Assembly: GCA_020736575.1 (NCBI GenBank)
Contig: JAGPYM010000012.1
Span: 620,001 to 684,000 of the forward strand
Source of the DNA: Thelonectria olida
Lineage: Eukaryota; Ascomycota; Sordariomycetes; Hypocreales; Nectriaceae
Reading direction: 5' to 3'
DNA: 64,000 bases
Shown: piece by piece, positions 1-14,406 of the stretch
How positions within the stretch are numbered: the stretch's first letter is position 1
Layout: each line of letters starts with the position of its first letter
Notes under the pieces: model-generated
Seen by the model: only the letters and a program-made list of their open reading frames with translations
Told to the model about the DNA's origin: nothing
Databases searched by the model: none
Program-made: the position numbers and the translations under genes

Positions 1-715
1 GCGGCGAAGGTGGCTTGATCAAGACCCGACGACAACGTGCAGCAGAGTAAGAGCTCTTCGACTTGCCATTTTACGAGGTACATACTCATTCTATAACAGA
101 AAAGAGGAGCGCAAATATGCTACAAACGACGAGCCTGTTACTATCGATGTCGATGCCCTCTGGGCGCAGATGATCTCGGGAGCTCCATCTACCAAGAGCA
201 CTGAAGACGAAGAGAAAGACCAGAATGCAGAACCAATCCCCGATGACGACAAACAACCCGATGCGATGGTCCGCATCAAGCGCACCTACAACTTCGCCGG
301 CCGAGTGCATACAGAAGAGAAACTTGTCCCACGCGACTCTGCAGAAGCCAAGCTCTACCTTGCCTCGCAAGGAGAGGCTCCCTCCGAGGACGAACCCGTC
401 AAGCGCGTCACAAGAAAGTCGTTCCGCTCTGCCTTTGAACCCTTGGTCGACCCTCTCCCGCAGCGTGCTGATCTCAACCTCGGGATGGCAGCCCGCATCC
501 AGGCTGGCAAGGATGCTCGGGCGAAGAAACTCAACACCGTGGAGAAGAGTCGCATGGACTGGGCTGGGTTTGTGGATAAGGAGGGTATCAAAGATGAGCT
601 GGAGCTGGCAGGCAAATCCAAGGATTCATACAACGCAAGGGAAGATTTCTTGGCGAGAAGCGAGGCCAGGAGAGATGAGGAATCGAGGAAGGCGAGAGTT
701 GTTGGGCGGGCTTGA
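1..715 (+). CDS. SWC5: SWR1-complex protein 5 (BCNT/CFDP1 family), 5' end missing
   Basis: Subunit of the SWR1 chromatin-remodelling complex, which exchanges H2A for H2A.Z in the nucleus. The gene enters from the left edge. Exons as I read them are <1..46 and 100..715, with a 53-nt intron (donor GTAAGA at 47, acceptor CAG ending at 99). The joined frame reads GGLIKTRRQRAAE, then KEERKYATNDEPVTIDVDAL, a pattern shared by fungal Swc5 proteins. The last ~75 residues carry the BCNT-C signature: a Trp in DWAGFVDKEGIKDELE followed by YNAREDFLAR and a basic tail. The middle is acidic and Lys-rich, consistent with histone binding. The start codon and the acidic N-terminus lie outside the window. FAF1 follows 408 bp downstream in the same direction. 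Family assignment is firm; the first exon limit rests on splice-signal reading only. Confidence 0.88.
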   Translation, partial: RRRWLDQDPTTTCSRVRALRLAILRGTYSFYNRKEERKYATNDEPVTIDVDALWAQMISGAPSTKSTEDEEKDQNAEPIPDDDKQPDAMVRIKRTYNFAGRVHTEEKLVPRDSAEAKLYLASQGEAPSEDEPVKRVTRKSFRSAFEPLVDPLPQRADLNLGMAARIQAGKDARAKKLNTVEKSRMDWAGFVDKEGIKDELELAGKSKDSYNAREDFLARSEARRDEESRKARVVGRA

Positions 716-1123
716 AAATGGATGGTTGATCACGGCGTTCTGGGCATGATACCATGGGATGGTTGGGTAAATTAAGTGTGCGCAATTTGGTGCACGAATA
801 TAATTATAGTGAACGATATCAGGATGGAGGTTACAATGTCGCAACAGACATGCCATAATGAGAATAGGACATTAGTACGAACAGATCGTAATAAATGATC
901 ATTGGGATAAATCTATAACAGCTTTGACAGCAGAAACCACCTGCTCTCGTTTCCCAACAACCTGACTTGGAATCATGACTGTTCGAATATCTAATGGTGT
1001 CCGACATGGTGGGGCAGCCTTGCATCCCACCACAAGGCTGAGCTTCTCAATCCTAATTTTTTCCTCAGCTCCAACCGAAACACCATTGTCCGACAACAAC
1101 ACCACATTCGATTACCGCCTAAC
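716..1123. other. SWC5-FAF1 intergenic spacer
   Basis: This 408-bp stretch must hold the 3' end of SWC5 and the promoter and leader of FAF1. The last 60 bp before the FAF1 start are AC/CAAC-rich, as is common in fungal 5' leaders. I see no RNA gene or convincing coding frame. Confidence 0.6.
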
Positions 1124-2129
1124 ATGGCCGTTCTTGGAAAGCGCAAGGCTAGCGAAGGGCCGTCTATTTCGGAAGAAGAGGCTGCTGCCATTTTCCAGCG
1201 ACACTTCGAGGCTCAATTCTCACCACTCCCGGGCGCAACAGCCAAGGCGACCGAAGCTTCACCAACCGACGATGCTACCGGTGATGACGAAAGCGAGAGC
1301 AGTGCTGAGGAATCAGAAGACGATAAGGAGGACAACGACGAGTGGGGTGGTCTCTCGGAGGAAGAACCCGATGAAGAAGAAGACAAAGGTTTGTTTGCTT
1401 GCACTTGGTACCTTGAATCCCATCTAACATCATTCTAGCACTGACTGTCGTCGAAGTGGTAGACCACTCTCGGGCGCAACCTCCCAAACCCTCATCCATG
1501 TCTAAACGGGAACTGAAAGCATTCATGGTTCGTCTACTCTCCTACCTTTCATCTCCCAGCATCATCTAATTCGTGACACCTTCCAGTCGTCACGTCCACC
1601 CGACCAAACCTCTCTCAACGCCACACCATCCACCACCTCCTCTTCACCCGCCTCCTCCTCTACTCTCCCCGAAGACGCACCATCACTCCTCGCCCAAGAC
1701 CTCGAACTCCGCCGCCTCCTCGCCGAATCGCACCTCCTCGCTCCCTCTCGCTCATCAACCAACAACACCATAACGCCCAAGACCTTTGCGGCAGGTCGTA
1801 CCCGCCAAAAGGCCACCGACCTCCGTGTTCAGGCCTTGGGAGCCAAGATTTCCATCCACAAACAAGAAAAAATGCCCATGAACATGCGCAAGGGCATGGT
1901 CGCCAGCGCCAACGCCCGCGAGACCAAGCGCAGACGGGAGGCCAAGGAGAATGGCATCATCCTCGAGAAGGAGACTGGCCAGAAGTCAAAACGTAGCAGG
2001 GGTCGAGATCTAGGCGTTGATCGTCCAGGAGTGGGTAGGTTGAGGGGATCAGAATTGCGCTTGAACGACAGGGATGTAAGAAGTATTGAAAATGGACGAG
2101 ATGCATTCGGTAGAAAAGGGAGGCGATAG
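1124..2129 (+). CDS. FAF1: FAF1-like 40S ribosome assembly factor (DUF4602)
   Basis: Nucleolar factor needed for pre-18S rRNA processing and 40S subunit assembly. Three exons: 1124..1388, 1439..1527 and 1587..2129; introns are 50 and 59 nt (GTTTGT..TAG and GTTCGT..CAG). The product is 298 aa. The N-terminus begins MAVLGKRKASEGPSISEEEA and is followed by a long Asp/Glu/Ser tract (about residues 40-88), then VVEVVDHSRAQPPKPSSMSK, a Ser/Thr-rich linker and a conserved basic C-terminus containing LGAKISIHKQEKMPMNMRKG and REAKENGIILEKE. The last block is the DUF4602/Faf1 signature. It ends with a very basic RDAFGRKGRR. The start is the first ATG in frame and sits in an AC-rich context. It converges on STE12, with 528 bp between the stop codons. 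Confidence 0.88.
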
Positions 2130-2657
2130 ATAATAGGTCCTTCCATTTAGCATCGATTGAGTCTCAGCGATGTACCAGGTACTAGTCGGACATTGGAGTT
2201 TGAACTGATTCATAGCTAAATATATAACAATACGGAGTTCTCTTCAAGTGTGTCCTATTTTTAGCGGTGTTCAAACACACCGTAATGCCTTCGGTAGGTA
2301 TCATGCGGGCCTGCAATCGCTCCCAAAAAGGAAAACGCAACCATATATACAGGTGCATCCTTTACAAATCCCGACTCCGCGGGGTCACATCTTGCTCCTT
2401 CCACCTTGAATGCCGCCGATGGACCTTAAGTCCCGGTGAGCCATCCAAGCTTATATCTATCAGGGGTTGTCTTTCCTTTTACCTCCCCACGAACGCTCCG
2501 ACAAAAATAACAAAATGACATGAAATGAACAAAAGAAAGGTCCTGTATAGGCCAAGAAATCACCCATCACAATTCTCCTTTAAAAATTGAAACCATAAAT
2601 CCTCTGTAATCATAACCCAGAAAAAAGAACGAAATTGCAAGTCGTGCCGTGAGTCCG
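2130..2657. other. FAF1/STE12 convergent 3' intergenic region
   Basis: Both flanking genes end here, so it should hold two 3' UTRs and poly(A) sites. It is A/T-rich in patches (for example AAATATATAACAA near 2218). No coding frame or RNA gene is apparent. Confidence 0.6.
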
Positions 2658-5005
<2,348 letters not shown>

Positions 5006-6097
5006 CTTGGCTGTTGCGATTGTGGTGCCTGGGGGATGACGTGACCAGCGACGGTCAGTCGGGAGAAAAGCCTAGCGGAGGCTGCGAGGTATCGACACGA
5101 CCGGTGATTGTACTGTTCAATTGAATCGCGAAACGGCCTATGTGTTGATGGGAAATGATGAGATTGTTCGTGTGGATAGTCGCGTTGAGAGAAGCGATTG
5201 TGAGGAGAATGGTTGAGGCGCTGCCTAGAACCGTCCGGAGGTTGTTGGAGTTGATGCTTGTTTGACCAAAATTCGAGACCAGCCCGGAATAATGGAATCG
5301 CTGCGCAATGCGATTCAAGACCCAGTCACTGCGTCAAGCGAATGATCCTGGGAGGAGTCGATGGGAGTACCGTCAAGGTGATCGCGATGTGGATGAAAGC
5401 CGAGTGTTGGGCGCGAAACAACGAAGGATCGAGCCGGATTAAAGCTGTATGCGCAGAGAAAAAAAATCAATAACGAAAAGAAGTCAACAGGCCGATGAGA
5501 CGATGCACATCAAGCAGTCAGCAGCCTTGTTGGTGATGAATAACGAAGGGCTGATGCAGGAGGGGTGGAAGATGGGTGTCGGCGGGCCTGTTGAAATGGA
5601 AAGAGAAACGGACAAGTTGAGGGCGGACTCCGGAATGGGTCGCGGAGACGGTGGAGCGAGAGGGGGGGAAGGGAGAGAAATGAAGGGAAAACAAGAAAAC
5701 GACGAAAGGAAGAGATTTCAGAAAGAATCTGAGCGGCGGGCGAGGAGACCTGGGGGTTTAATGAGTTGTGTGGTAGCGTCGACGGCCGACGGGAGAGGAG
5801 GATACGGCTTCGCTGTGGTAAGGAACGGGGAACGGGGGGAGGTGGGCTTTAGGTCCTTGTGTCTTTTTGGGGGGGGAGGGGGGGGGATGGCAACCTTACC
5901 TTGGCGCAGAGACAAGCGCGAGTGGGTGAAGTGGGCGTGGGCGGGCAGGGCATGTGGATGTGCGAGTTGTGGATGTGGATGATCGTGAGCCACACCACGC
6001 ACGGTGCTTCTTTGGACACAGAGGCATTTCTGCTGCCCAGTTGCTCAGTTGGTGCGAGTCTAGAAGGGGCTCTACGAATAACGAGGAGAGCAGACCT
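5006..6097 (-). promoter_or_regulatory. STE12 promoter and probable 5' leader, pyrimidine-rich on the coding strand
   Basis: Immediately upstream of the STE12 start. From about 5440 to 5760 the + strand is strongly purine-rich (runs such as GGAAAGAGAAACGGACAAG), so the STE12 coding strand is CT-rich, a common feature of filamentous-fungal promoters around the transcription start. No ATG-initiated open frame of length is seen on the STE12 strand here; an 87-codon open frame (5055-5318) lacks an ATG. The transcription start cannot be placed from sequence. Confidence 0.45.
5869..5886 (+). repeat. Near-continuous G tract (G8-A-G9)
   Basis: Eight G, one A and nine G in a row, preceded by further G runs at 5827-5840. 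The STE12-coding strand is correspondingly C-rich. It lies ~860 bp upstream of the STE12 start. G-quadruplex formation is possible but untested. Homopolymers like this are also prone to assembly length errors. Confidence 0.85.
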
Positions 6098-6118
6098 ACA
6101 CACACGCACACACACACA
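6098..6118. repeat. CA dinucleotide microsatellite
   Basis: Alternating AC/CA for 21 nt with one G interruption. It falls in non-coding sequence upstream of STE12. Confidence 0.85.
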
Positions 6119-7711
6119 TGCAAATGTTGCGGCGGGGCAAAAGAAATCAGTTGTACTGTGTATAACTCAACAGCATCGCATCCACCAATTCATTGTTATG
6201 AATATTGCAAGTAGCCTACGGCCAAAGACGCGACAACCCGACGAACTGCCGGCCAAGTTCAATCACGTTAGCTGCAGCCTCTATTCACCAGGTGCGCCTG
6301 CCAGATTGCGCAAACAAATCTAGCCAGCCAAAGTTTGGTACGAGTCCTTGGGCTCCGAGGAGATTACCTCCCACGAATTCACATGGACTTCCTCCCAATG
6401 CTCTTTCATCATCTTCACATTCGCACTTCATACTGTACACCTCCCACTGGCTCCCGCCCGCTTACTCGTTGGTCTGAATTCTGGACCAAAATGTTTGGGA
6501 CAGACTGATAGGGCCCTGGTCACCCAAAAACTGGGTCGCGTTGCTTTCGGCCAGGGATGGGAGAAGTATGGACAAGCATGGCAAAGCATGGCACGGTCTA
6601 CGGGGCAATAATGTCTTGGGGATACGGATGCCCTCCAAAACCAGAGACACTGTTGCTTCTTCGGTCCGCCACGGCTTGGCTCCATCCTCCCGCAAGAAGA
6701 GGCTTGTGCTTATTGTTTTTGTCCAAACAGCCGGAGAGCTCGCGCGCTGTGGGAAATTGGGCGCGTGTGCCTGGGCGCGACGGGATCATTTGAGGTGGGT
6801 TGCGTGGAGGTGACTCCCGTCTGCATGTCGACAGTCGGGAGGCGTCGAGTGGCTTTCGCAGGTGGCCGAGCTGTGAGCACACGAACAGAACTTGACTGCC
6901 TGACAACAGACACCGTGGATGGATTTCAGAGCATGTCAACACAAAGCAGGGGCCTGGCTGCGCAATCCCAGCACCACATTCTAGCCTCACGCCCCTGGAT
7001 TCTTATCCTCACCCACCTCCTCTTCCCATCGGACGAGACTGCTGAACAGGGTCAGCAGGGGACGGCGGAAACGAAACCGGCGTTACATTCGAGGCCAAGT
7101 TCCCGCAGGTCGGCAATTGCTTTCTTCTTGCTGTTTTGTGGTCTTCGCTCACAAGGGCGATGAGGATGGCCAAGAAGGACTAAACGGCGATGATTATGTC
7201 TGCGGGCTTTTCTACTGGGAGAATCGAATTTGCTTGACACGGGCGTCAAGCGGTTCCTGACACGGTCGCATGCGTGTCGCCTGTCTGAGCCTGATGATTG
7301 GGTCCGCAGATTATTCTGAAGCTTAGCTCCAAAGCAACCCCTCAGACACAACTCTCGGGGGGATGCACGAAGGACGCTCAGTCGCTCACACACCCAGTCC
7401 CCCAGCTGCCAACTCCGAAACAGAGTCTCGAAGGAATGCACCGTCCTCTTCACCAGGGATACACAACGCCCATGCGGACAACAAGCTGCGCCTACGGCAT
7501 ACATACAACTCTAGTGGTCAGAGCGGCAACATTTCGAACACACGGGCGACTGTGACCTTGATAATTCTTGGGTCCGTTCATCAACCGGATCGCGAACCAG
7601 CCTGCTGAGCAGCAAGCACCAACCGGCTGTGGAGTCCAGGAGATTGCCAGTCCATCACCACCTCGTTCCGGTGTGGACCACCCGACAAGGGCCAAGGCCA
7701 TCGTTTTTAGC

Positions 7712-7792
7712 GTTGTTCATATGAATGGTTAAACCCTCTGTTATTGCTTCGCATGCACTAGATAGGGATTCATCCATTTCATATGAAGCAAC
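7712..7792. repeat. Imperfect inverted repeat (arms 17-19 nt)
   Basis: The left arm GTTGTTCATATGAATGG (7712-7728) is nearly the reverse complement of CCATTTCATATGAAGCAAC (7774-7792), differing by two one-base insertions, with a 45-nt loop. Each arm contains the palindrome CATATG. A small hairpin, ATTCCA-GTA-TGGAAT, lies ~60 bp further right. Possible roles are a transcript hairpin, a factor-binding palindrome or a relic of a small element; nothing decides between them. Confidence 0.55.
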
Positions 7793-10700
7793 CTTACACA
7801 TACCACACGGCTCGAAATCATGCTTTCATGATTCTGAAGTCCAGCTTTGAGGATTCCAGTATGGAATGTATGGATTCTGTGCCCAATCGCATACAGGCAA
7901 CAAGGCTGATGAGGGATCGAAGCCACGCAGACAGAACTCGATCTCTGATGCAGAGGCGACGTCAGCGGTCATAGTGTTTCGAAGCCACTCAAGCAACACA
8001 ATCATCCCAACATCATCCAGCTAATATGATGTTTCTTAATAAGAGTACGTACTATGCTGTCTCTCGCTGTTAGCGAACTACTCCACACTCGATGTGCCGT
8101 GTCTTAAACATTTCTTCTTCCACATCCACGCTCTGAGCAATAATAGTCGGGTTAAGATTGCCCTTCTTACACACCGCGCGCTGTTGGTCGTGATTAGGGG
8201 CCTTTTGGCATGTGGTGTTTGATTACACCCTGATCAGAGATTCTTGAGTCAGGGGCTCGAGATGTCCCGGTCAGCCGCGGTGGTCTGTTCCTCATCACCA
8301 CGCGAGAGTGAGAACGAGGCTCGAGAAACACATGCTTGAGATGGAGACCCGGCACTACGAAAGCACGTCACCATATGCTACGGGTTCAAGGCTCACTTGG
8401 AGCTGGACTGTCAGTATAAGCTCATCCACAAGCATAAGTGCACACAGCCTTATCCTCAGACACGGATATTGACGAGTTCGTGAACGGACAGTTCATGAAT
8501 GATAAAGACAACAACAGAAACGGTGATATATCAGCGGTCGAAATTATTATCACCGGCACCAACAGTCCGAGACCAATTCAGAGCACCCAGAGTGCATCAT
8601 CAGCCAGGACTAACGTCATGAACCGAAATGAGCAGTCTTGGGGGATGTCTCGGTACGCCTTCCGGACACCACAGTGCAATTCCATGATGCGCGCGATATT
8701 ATCCCTCTGTTAATTATGGCTCTTATTCGGCTGAAATCCAAGAGAGCAAGTGAGCTTTCCACCTTTGGGGCCCACGTAATTTTAGGATGGGGCTTCATCA
8801 ACGCGATCAGGCCATCTTAGGTGCACTAGCCAGGCTAGAAGACGTTTTGCCCCTTCTAAAGCCGACTGGCTGAAGGACGTATCTGAAGGGCAACTGAAAG
8901 TCCAAACGGGGAGTTTTGCGGGTAGAGGAAACAATCCCCACCGTTGAAAACCCTTGGACTCGGGTTCGGAGGTATATGGTGGTGACAAAACACTTCGCTT
9001 GCAGCCCGTCACATGCACGCTCAAAACCAGCCTTTGATATATCGCTTTCATCCTTGATGAGCCTGCGGGAGGCGGCCACGTCTCCTCCAACTTGGATGGT
9101 CCATTCGGTCAGCATGAATCAGAACAGTCAGGCTTGGGCGCGGAGCGCAGAGACAGAGTGCCGAAGGGGGCACGCAGGATGGCTGGCATGCATGCAGACA
9201 GATCCCTGTCTCGATGAAGGCTGTGTCGACGTGGGAGGGGCATTCATCAAGGTGAAACTCGCCTGCGGGACTGCATCAAGAAGCCGTCCTCGTTTGAGCC
9301 GTTTGAGTTGTTTCGATGCCTCACAACCTAGTCGACACTAACGACACTCGCTCTCCCAGTGGCTCGTCGCACTTCAAACCCCCCCTCCAACCCGCATTCC
9401 CGTTCTGGGTGCTCTCAAGAGCCCAGCCACGCTCAACGCTGCCGGCCAAGTTTTGTTTGTTATGAAGCCCAAGTCGAGGTGTCATAGGGCAACCTATTGG
9501 GTAAGAATGTCCTCATTTATGGACCTATGGGTTCGGCTGAAGAATCCGAAGCGAGTGGTGGGTGTATTCGTACCAGCATCGCGAACTCGGTTGGGGAAAG
9601 GATTTTATGCCATAGCAAGAAGACCAATCTTCGGCCAACACGCTTCTGGTGTGAGCCATCCGCTAAGTATTCCAAAAGAATCGTCTTGTCTTGACATGGG
9701 TTCTGGGACATCTACTTCCACGTCCTCTGCGGACCATACGAACAACCGTTATCCACGAGATGGTTTAAAGAATCAGAGGCGGTGGTAGCAGGGCCACTCG
9801 AACGTGCGGCTGGCCTGTCAGGCAATGCAAGTCGGTCGTCAAGTTCCTCTCCGGAGGTTAAGACAATAATACACGGCTTCTGGTATCGTTCATCGAAGGG
9901 CATAACATTAACAAGGCCACACGCAAGAAGTCTGGTTACTTCAATGCAAAGAGACTCGATTTGATTTCAACCGTCTTGTCAAGAAACGGTGATGACCACG
10001 ACCAGTCATAAAGGCTTCAATAATCGGTGTGAGTCTCGTTTGATCGCCAGGCACCTCGACGTGGCACTTATGTACCACCATGCCCTCACACAAGGCCGGG
10101 CTACCTAATCACCACCTAGTTAATCGCCAGGAACCAACGGCGACCGAAAGCCACGAGCTCGGACCTTGCTCTATGTAATAACTCGCAGAAGGCTCGAGCA
10201 CAGAGGGAAGCCATGACTTATTCCAGACAGAAAGCCGGTCTGCATCGGCGACCGACAAGGCCTGCAACGCGAGGAAAGAATGAACGAGAAGCAGAACTGA
10301 CTCACAGACAGGCGAGCTAGAGGCCAGGCTGAAGGCCGTTTCCGGCCGGTGACATTCAAGAGGTGGCCTTCTATGCAGGCCAGTCCAAATTTTCAAGCTG
10401 GGGCACGCACACAGTTGCACAGGGCACTGAAATGAACACAGCGGTCTCGGACAGGGAGAGGCACGGCAGAGTGACAGATTGGGCGTTTAGCTCGCCAATC
10501 TAATCCGATCAGTGAGCGCATTGGGGTCCACGGGTGAGAACCAGAAGGCCTTCGAAAGTTTGCGAGGAAGATGGGCGCGTGTGGAAGTCTCGGCAGCCAA
10601 AGAACGGCGAGCGCAGCCAAAGTCCAAGTCGACGGGCCGTTGTGACGACGCTGGGACACTGGGACGCTGGCGTTTCAGAGGCTGACCAAGGTCCAAAATT

Positions 10701-12904
10701 AGCATGGCTCCATGTCGAAACGCCCAATCAGCATGACGAGGAGCGTTTTCGTGGGGAAGCGGTCCAGGGCGGATGTCGATTGGGCCGCGCCCAGATGTTG
10801 AGACTTGGACGAGCAATGCTTCAGAAGTCCCAGCCTCTCTCGCTCTCTTGCGCCTTTGCCAGCACGGACCCGGACCTTGTTTCTCTCCCGTGGCCGATCT
10901 GGCTGCGGCCGGGAAGTGATTCCTTTACCTCCTGGTGGATCAGCCTCAGATGGCGCTCTAATCAATGTCCTTTGTGCTACACGATGCCATGGTCTGCAAT
11001 TATCTGACCTCCAGGTCGGCGCCAACTGAAGGCTGAACGACCAGGGGCTGCTGAAAATAGCTCTGTCACAAGTGACACCGAGAATTCCGCGAATCCCCAC
11101 GGCTACGATGCTCTGTAAGCGAATATCTCGACCTGGCCCTCCGTTTGTCAAGCAAACAATCCCGCAGATCTCACCTCCGACTGTTCGTATCTTGGGGCTT
11201 GCGAAAGGTGACATACATAAAAGCCCCGACTAGCGAACCTGAAACAGCCCGAGCTCCATCACTTCAAGCCCGTTGAAACGATGGCATCTCTTCCCCAGCA
11301 CTAACCTCAACCTCACCACCACTTCCACCGTTACCACCGTCAGCGTGGTCTGGGGGGGACGGGCTCTGCCAAATGTTTGCATGAATGTGAGACGGCCGAT
11401 CTTGTCGTCATCTGGATACCCGCGGTCAGCTGGTCTAAACTCGGCCCTGGGTCTAGGCGCATCTCTAATCCTTTTGGATATCGCATTGTTGCCGTGTTGT
11501 TATTCTTGGGATAACGGTTCCAATCTGGGACACCAGCCGAAACCCTTTCCCCTGGCTCTCCGGCAAGTCAGTTACATGAAACCGTCGAGGGGCTGTTGCA
11601 CCTTCTTCCAGAACAACATGAAGCAGGAACCGACGCTTCCAAGACACAACGTGCCCCTCGCCCTCTGGGGTATCATCAAGGGTCCAGATCCCGCCGCCTT
11701 GGTTTTTCGCTTGTTGTCCCGCTAGAGCTTGCAGATACGACCGGCTTGGTGATGCTCTGTGCTGCCCGCTGCAGATGTGGCCTGGGCCCTCTTGCATGCA
11801 GACCTCTCGCTATGACTCGTGTCTCCAGCGTCCATCTGAGCCTTGTGACGGCGATCCACGGTCACTCAATCGAAGGCCCTCCATCTGCCGGCTCCGAGGG
11901 GCGAACGAGGAGTCTGATGCCGTTCAAGCCACTCAGACAAGTGAGCTGATCGACTCAACGACTCTTCTGTGCTTGCTTCTTTCTCCCGGCAGTTGTGGCG
12001 TCGTTGAGGTCTCTTGAGAGGGGAATCACCCAATATCTGCATAGTAAAATGGACCCTCTTTGGGGTTCGTCTCGTTCAAGACGGCTTCTTAGATTTTTTT
12101 TTCCCTCCTTCTCGGATTCTAACCCTACCGACCAGGTCCGGCCTCTCGTGGGCACGGACTTGGCTCCCTTCAGAACAGCCCATCTCAAACGTTGGCATCT
12201 GGACTTTGGTATCGCAGCCTACTCCTCCGCATGGCTCTGCTTTGTTAACCAGGAACCAGCGAATCTAAGCGTAAAGGTCACAGTGGACAATGGGGATCTT
12301 CTCGCCGAGGTTGAATACTCCGAGTGGGGTTTCAACGAGCCTCGTTTTTATCCTGGCTTTCCAGGGGTCGTCTTCCTCGAGGCCCGGGAGGAGAGGAAAA
12401 TTGCTCGTCACTTGCCTCAACGCCACGATACTCTGATTCGACAAAGCACTTTTTGCTTCTTCCGTCACGGTCGTATTTGCTTCCTTCGAGATGGGGAGAG
12501 GGCCACTTCTCCCGTCAATGAGTAAGTCCATGGCGATATCCGGGACCCATGGCTGTCTGGACGTTTTATCATGTCCCATCAGAGACCCCCTTATTCATGA
12601 AACAAGCCATGCATCTCCTTGAAGCAGGCATCCCCGGCACGACAGCATTAATCTTCTTCGGCGGTAAAAGAGAAGGCATCCACTCCTCTGGCGTCCCCGA
12701 CTGGCTGGACCGCCTTGGATGGCAGCGTTCTCGTCACACGGGTCATCTCCAAGGCCCAGCTCGCCACCTTGGAGGAGAGGGGAGGCTTGGGCCGAGAAGA
12801 CGAGGGGGCCCTGGTTTAAACGAGGGCGCTTTTTTTGTGTGTGTTCCAAGAGTTTCTCTTGGCCCCTTCATCCGAAACTAGACAAAGCATTTTCAATGCC
12901 CGCT

Positions 12905-12930
12905 TTCTCTGTCTGTCTCTCTCTCTCTCT
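12905..12930. repeat. TC/TCTG microsatellite
   Basis: A run of TCTCTGTCTG followed by (TC)n within non-coding sequence. Confidence 0.8.
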
Positions 12931-14123
12931 GGTTTGCAAGTGGTGAAGCGGAGAGAGGGTCGATCGGCCAGCGGGTGTGTTTCAGAGGCGAATCTCCCAG
13001 ATAGAGAATATTCTCCGAGTGGACGAACCTTTCTCGGGGACGGGGGGGCAACAACGGCGCCTAACTAAAGGATGCAATGGGGGGTCGCTGTCACGGATGC
13101 TTTCTTCAATGCGCCGTCTCAGAAGAACTCGGCTCGTTGTAGCCGCCGTCCGCCACCGCCGCCTTCGATGCCCGCAGTGCGGTGGTGGGTTTTATGTCAT
13201 GCGCGATGAAGTGTAGCGTCGGTGTCGTGTCGACGGTCGACGTTGTAAAGCGCACAAGGCTTTGCTGCCAAAGGGGGACAAGGTTGAAGGGCAAGCTTGT
13301 TTTGACAACCTGAATGACTAGAGCAAGCCGCCCGCGTTTCGAAAGGCGGCCGTTGGAGGAACCGTTGGGAAGACGATGTGACGTCTATCCGTAGACTTGT
13401 TCGGAGTGGCCGTGACCGTTGGGGCGAAATGCTAGTCAGGGCAGTGCTTGGGTGTAGGGTAAGCATATTCGTTGTGGTTCTAAGTGAGGCTTCAAGACAT
13501 CACGCTAGAATCTTGACTCGGTTTGTTTACTGAGAACCCCTTATCATCGTAGAATATTCTGGTTTTTACCGTAGATCGTGGCTTTAGTCTAGTGTTGGTC
13601 TTTGTGGTGATTGAAGCTGCACTTGGTCAAGTTTTGGGTGTGTGATGACACTTCGCGAAGATCAAGCAAACAAACTAGCTACAACTAACCAACTCAGGCA
13701 CCTACCTAAAGAGGCAGACCAAATTTCTCACCCTACACGCATGATCATCGCATAAACAAAAGCCCCAAAGAGCCAAAACAAAAGGGGGCTTCGTCAATCA
13801 AACAAAACGCAACGCGTGCGAAGGCTACTGCTTCGGATGAGCGACGAGTGGCTGCCGGCAAACGTCAAATCTAGCTTCCGAAGATATCATGTACTACGTA
13901 TCAGGAATGCCAACGCATTATTTAACTAGGGCGCCTATTTAGTATCAGCATCAGGTGGTCTGCAGACGCTGTTATGCTAGCACAATTGATCATCGCGGGA
14001 TACGTATTCGCTGTGTCAAGTCACGATCGTTGTTGATAGACTCGTACTCGGTTTTCAGCCTTAGCGAAGATGAACTACCGTATCACTCGGAACGACTCGG
14101 AAGGCCTCAGCTGCGCCTTATAG

Positions 14124-14138
14124 CGACGCGAAGCGTCG
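14124..14138. repeat. Short perfect hairpin CGACGC-GAA-GCGTCG
   Basis: A six-base-pair perfect stem with a three-base loop, ~270 bp past the coronin stop codon on that gene's downstream side. It is too far from the stop to call a 3'-end signal with confidence. Confidence 0.45.
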
Positions 14139-14406
14139 ATGACTTGTCGTCCTAGTACTAGCCACGAGTCGAGAAGACGCGACACTCTCGCCACAGACAT
14201 GGTATTGAACAAGGAAACTGCAACGGAGGTACTTCTCGAATTTCACAGCTAGAACATAGCGGCAGACATCAGAACACGCAGCCTTTTGAACACCTATGTA
14301 CATGGTAGTCGCTACAGCCATCCACCTACGCTCAACTTTCCAACATGATATCGCCGCGAAGGCATAGGAGAGTACAGCTCCCCTAGACCAATGGAGTTAC
14401 AAATTT

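Larger units (their letters stand above)
6119..14406. other. Gene desert between STE12 and the coronin gene
   Basis: About 8.3 kb in which I cannot support a protein gene. The longest open frame (11995..12525, 176 codons) starts at GTG and matches no family I know; others are shorter, overlap on both strands and lack domain motifs. I find no transposase, reverse transcriptase, terminal repeat or tRNA. Base composition looks similar to the rest of the window and not like a strongly AT-biased RIP-mutated repeat. Together with the STE12 leader it forms a 9.4-kb interval. It could hold distal regulatory elements or unannotated non-coding transcripts. A weak promoter-like spot is ACATAAAAG at 11215-11223, followed by an ATG at 11281 that opens only 7 codons. 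Confidence 0.6.

Noticed and set aside
5055..5318. Upstream ORF in the STE12 leader
   Set aside because: The 87-codon frame has only a TTG start and no internal ATG, so it would not be recognised as a normal uORF.
11995..12525. 176-codon open frame on + in the STE12 desert
   Set aside because: It begins at GTG, has no family resemblance, no leader-like sequence, and is matched by overlapping frames on the other strand.
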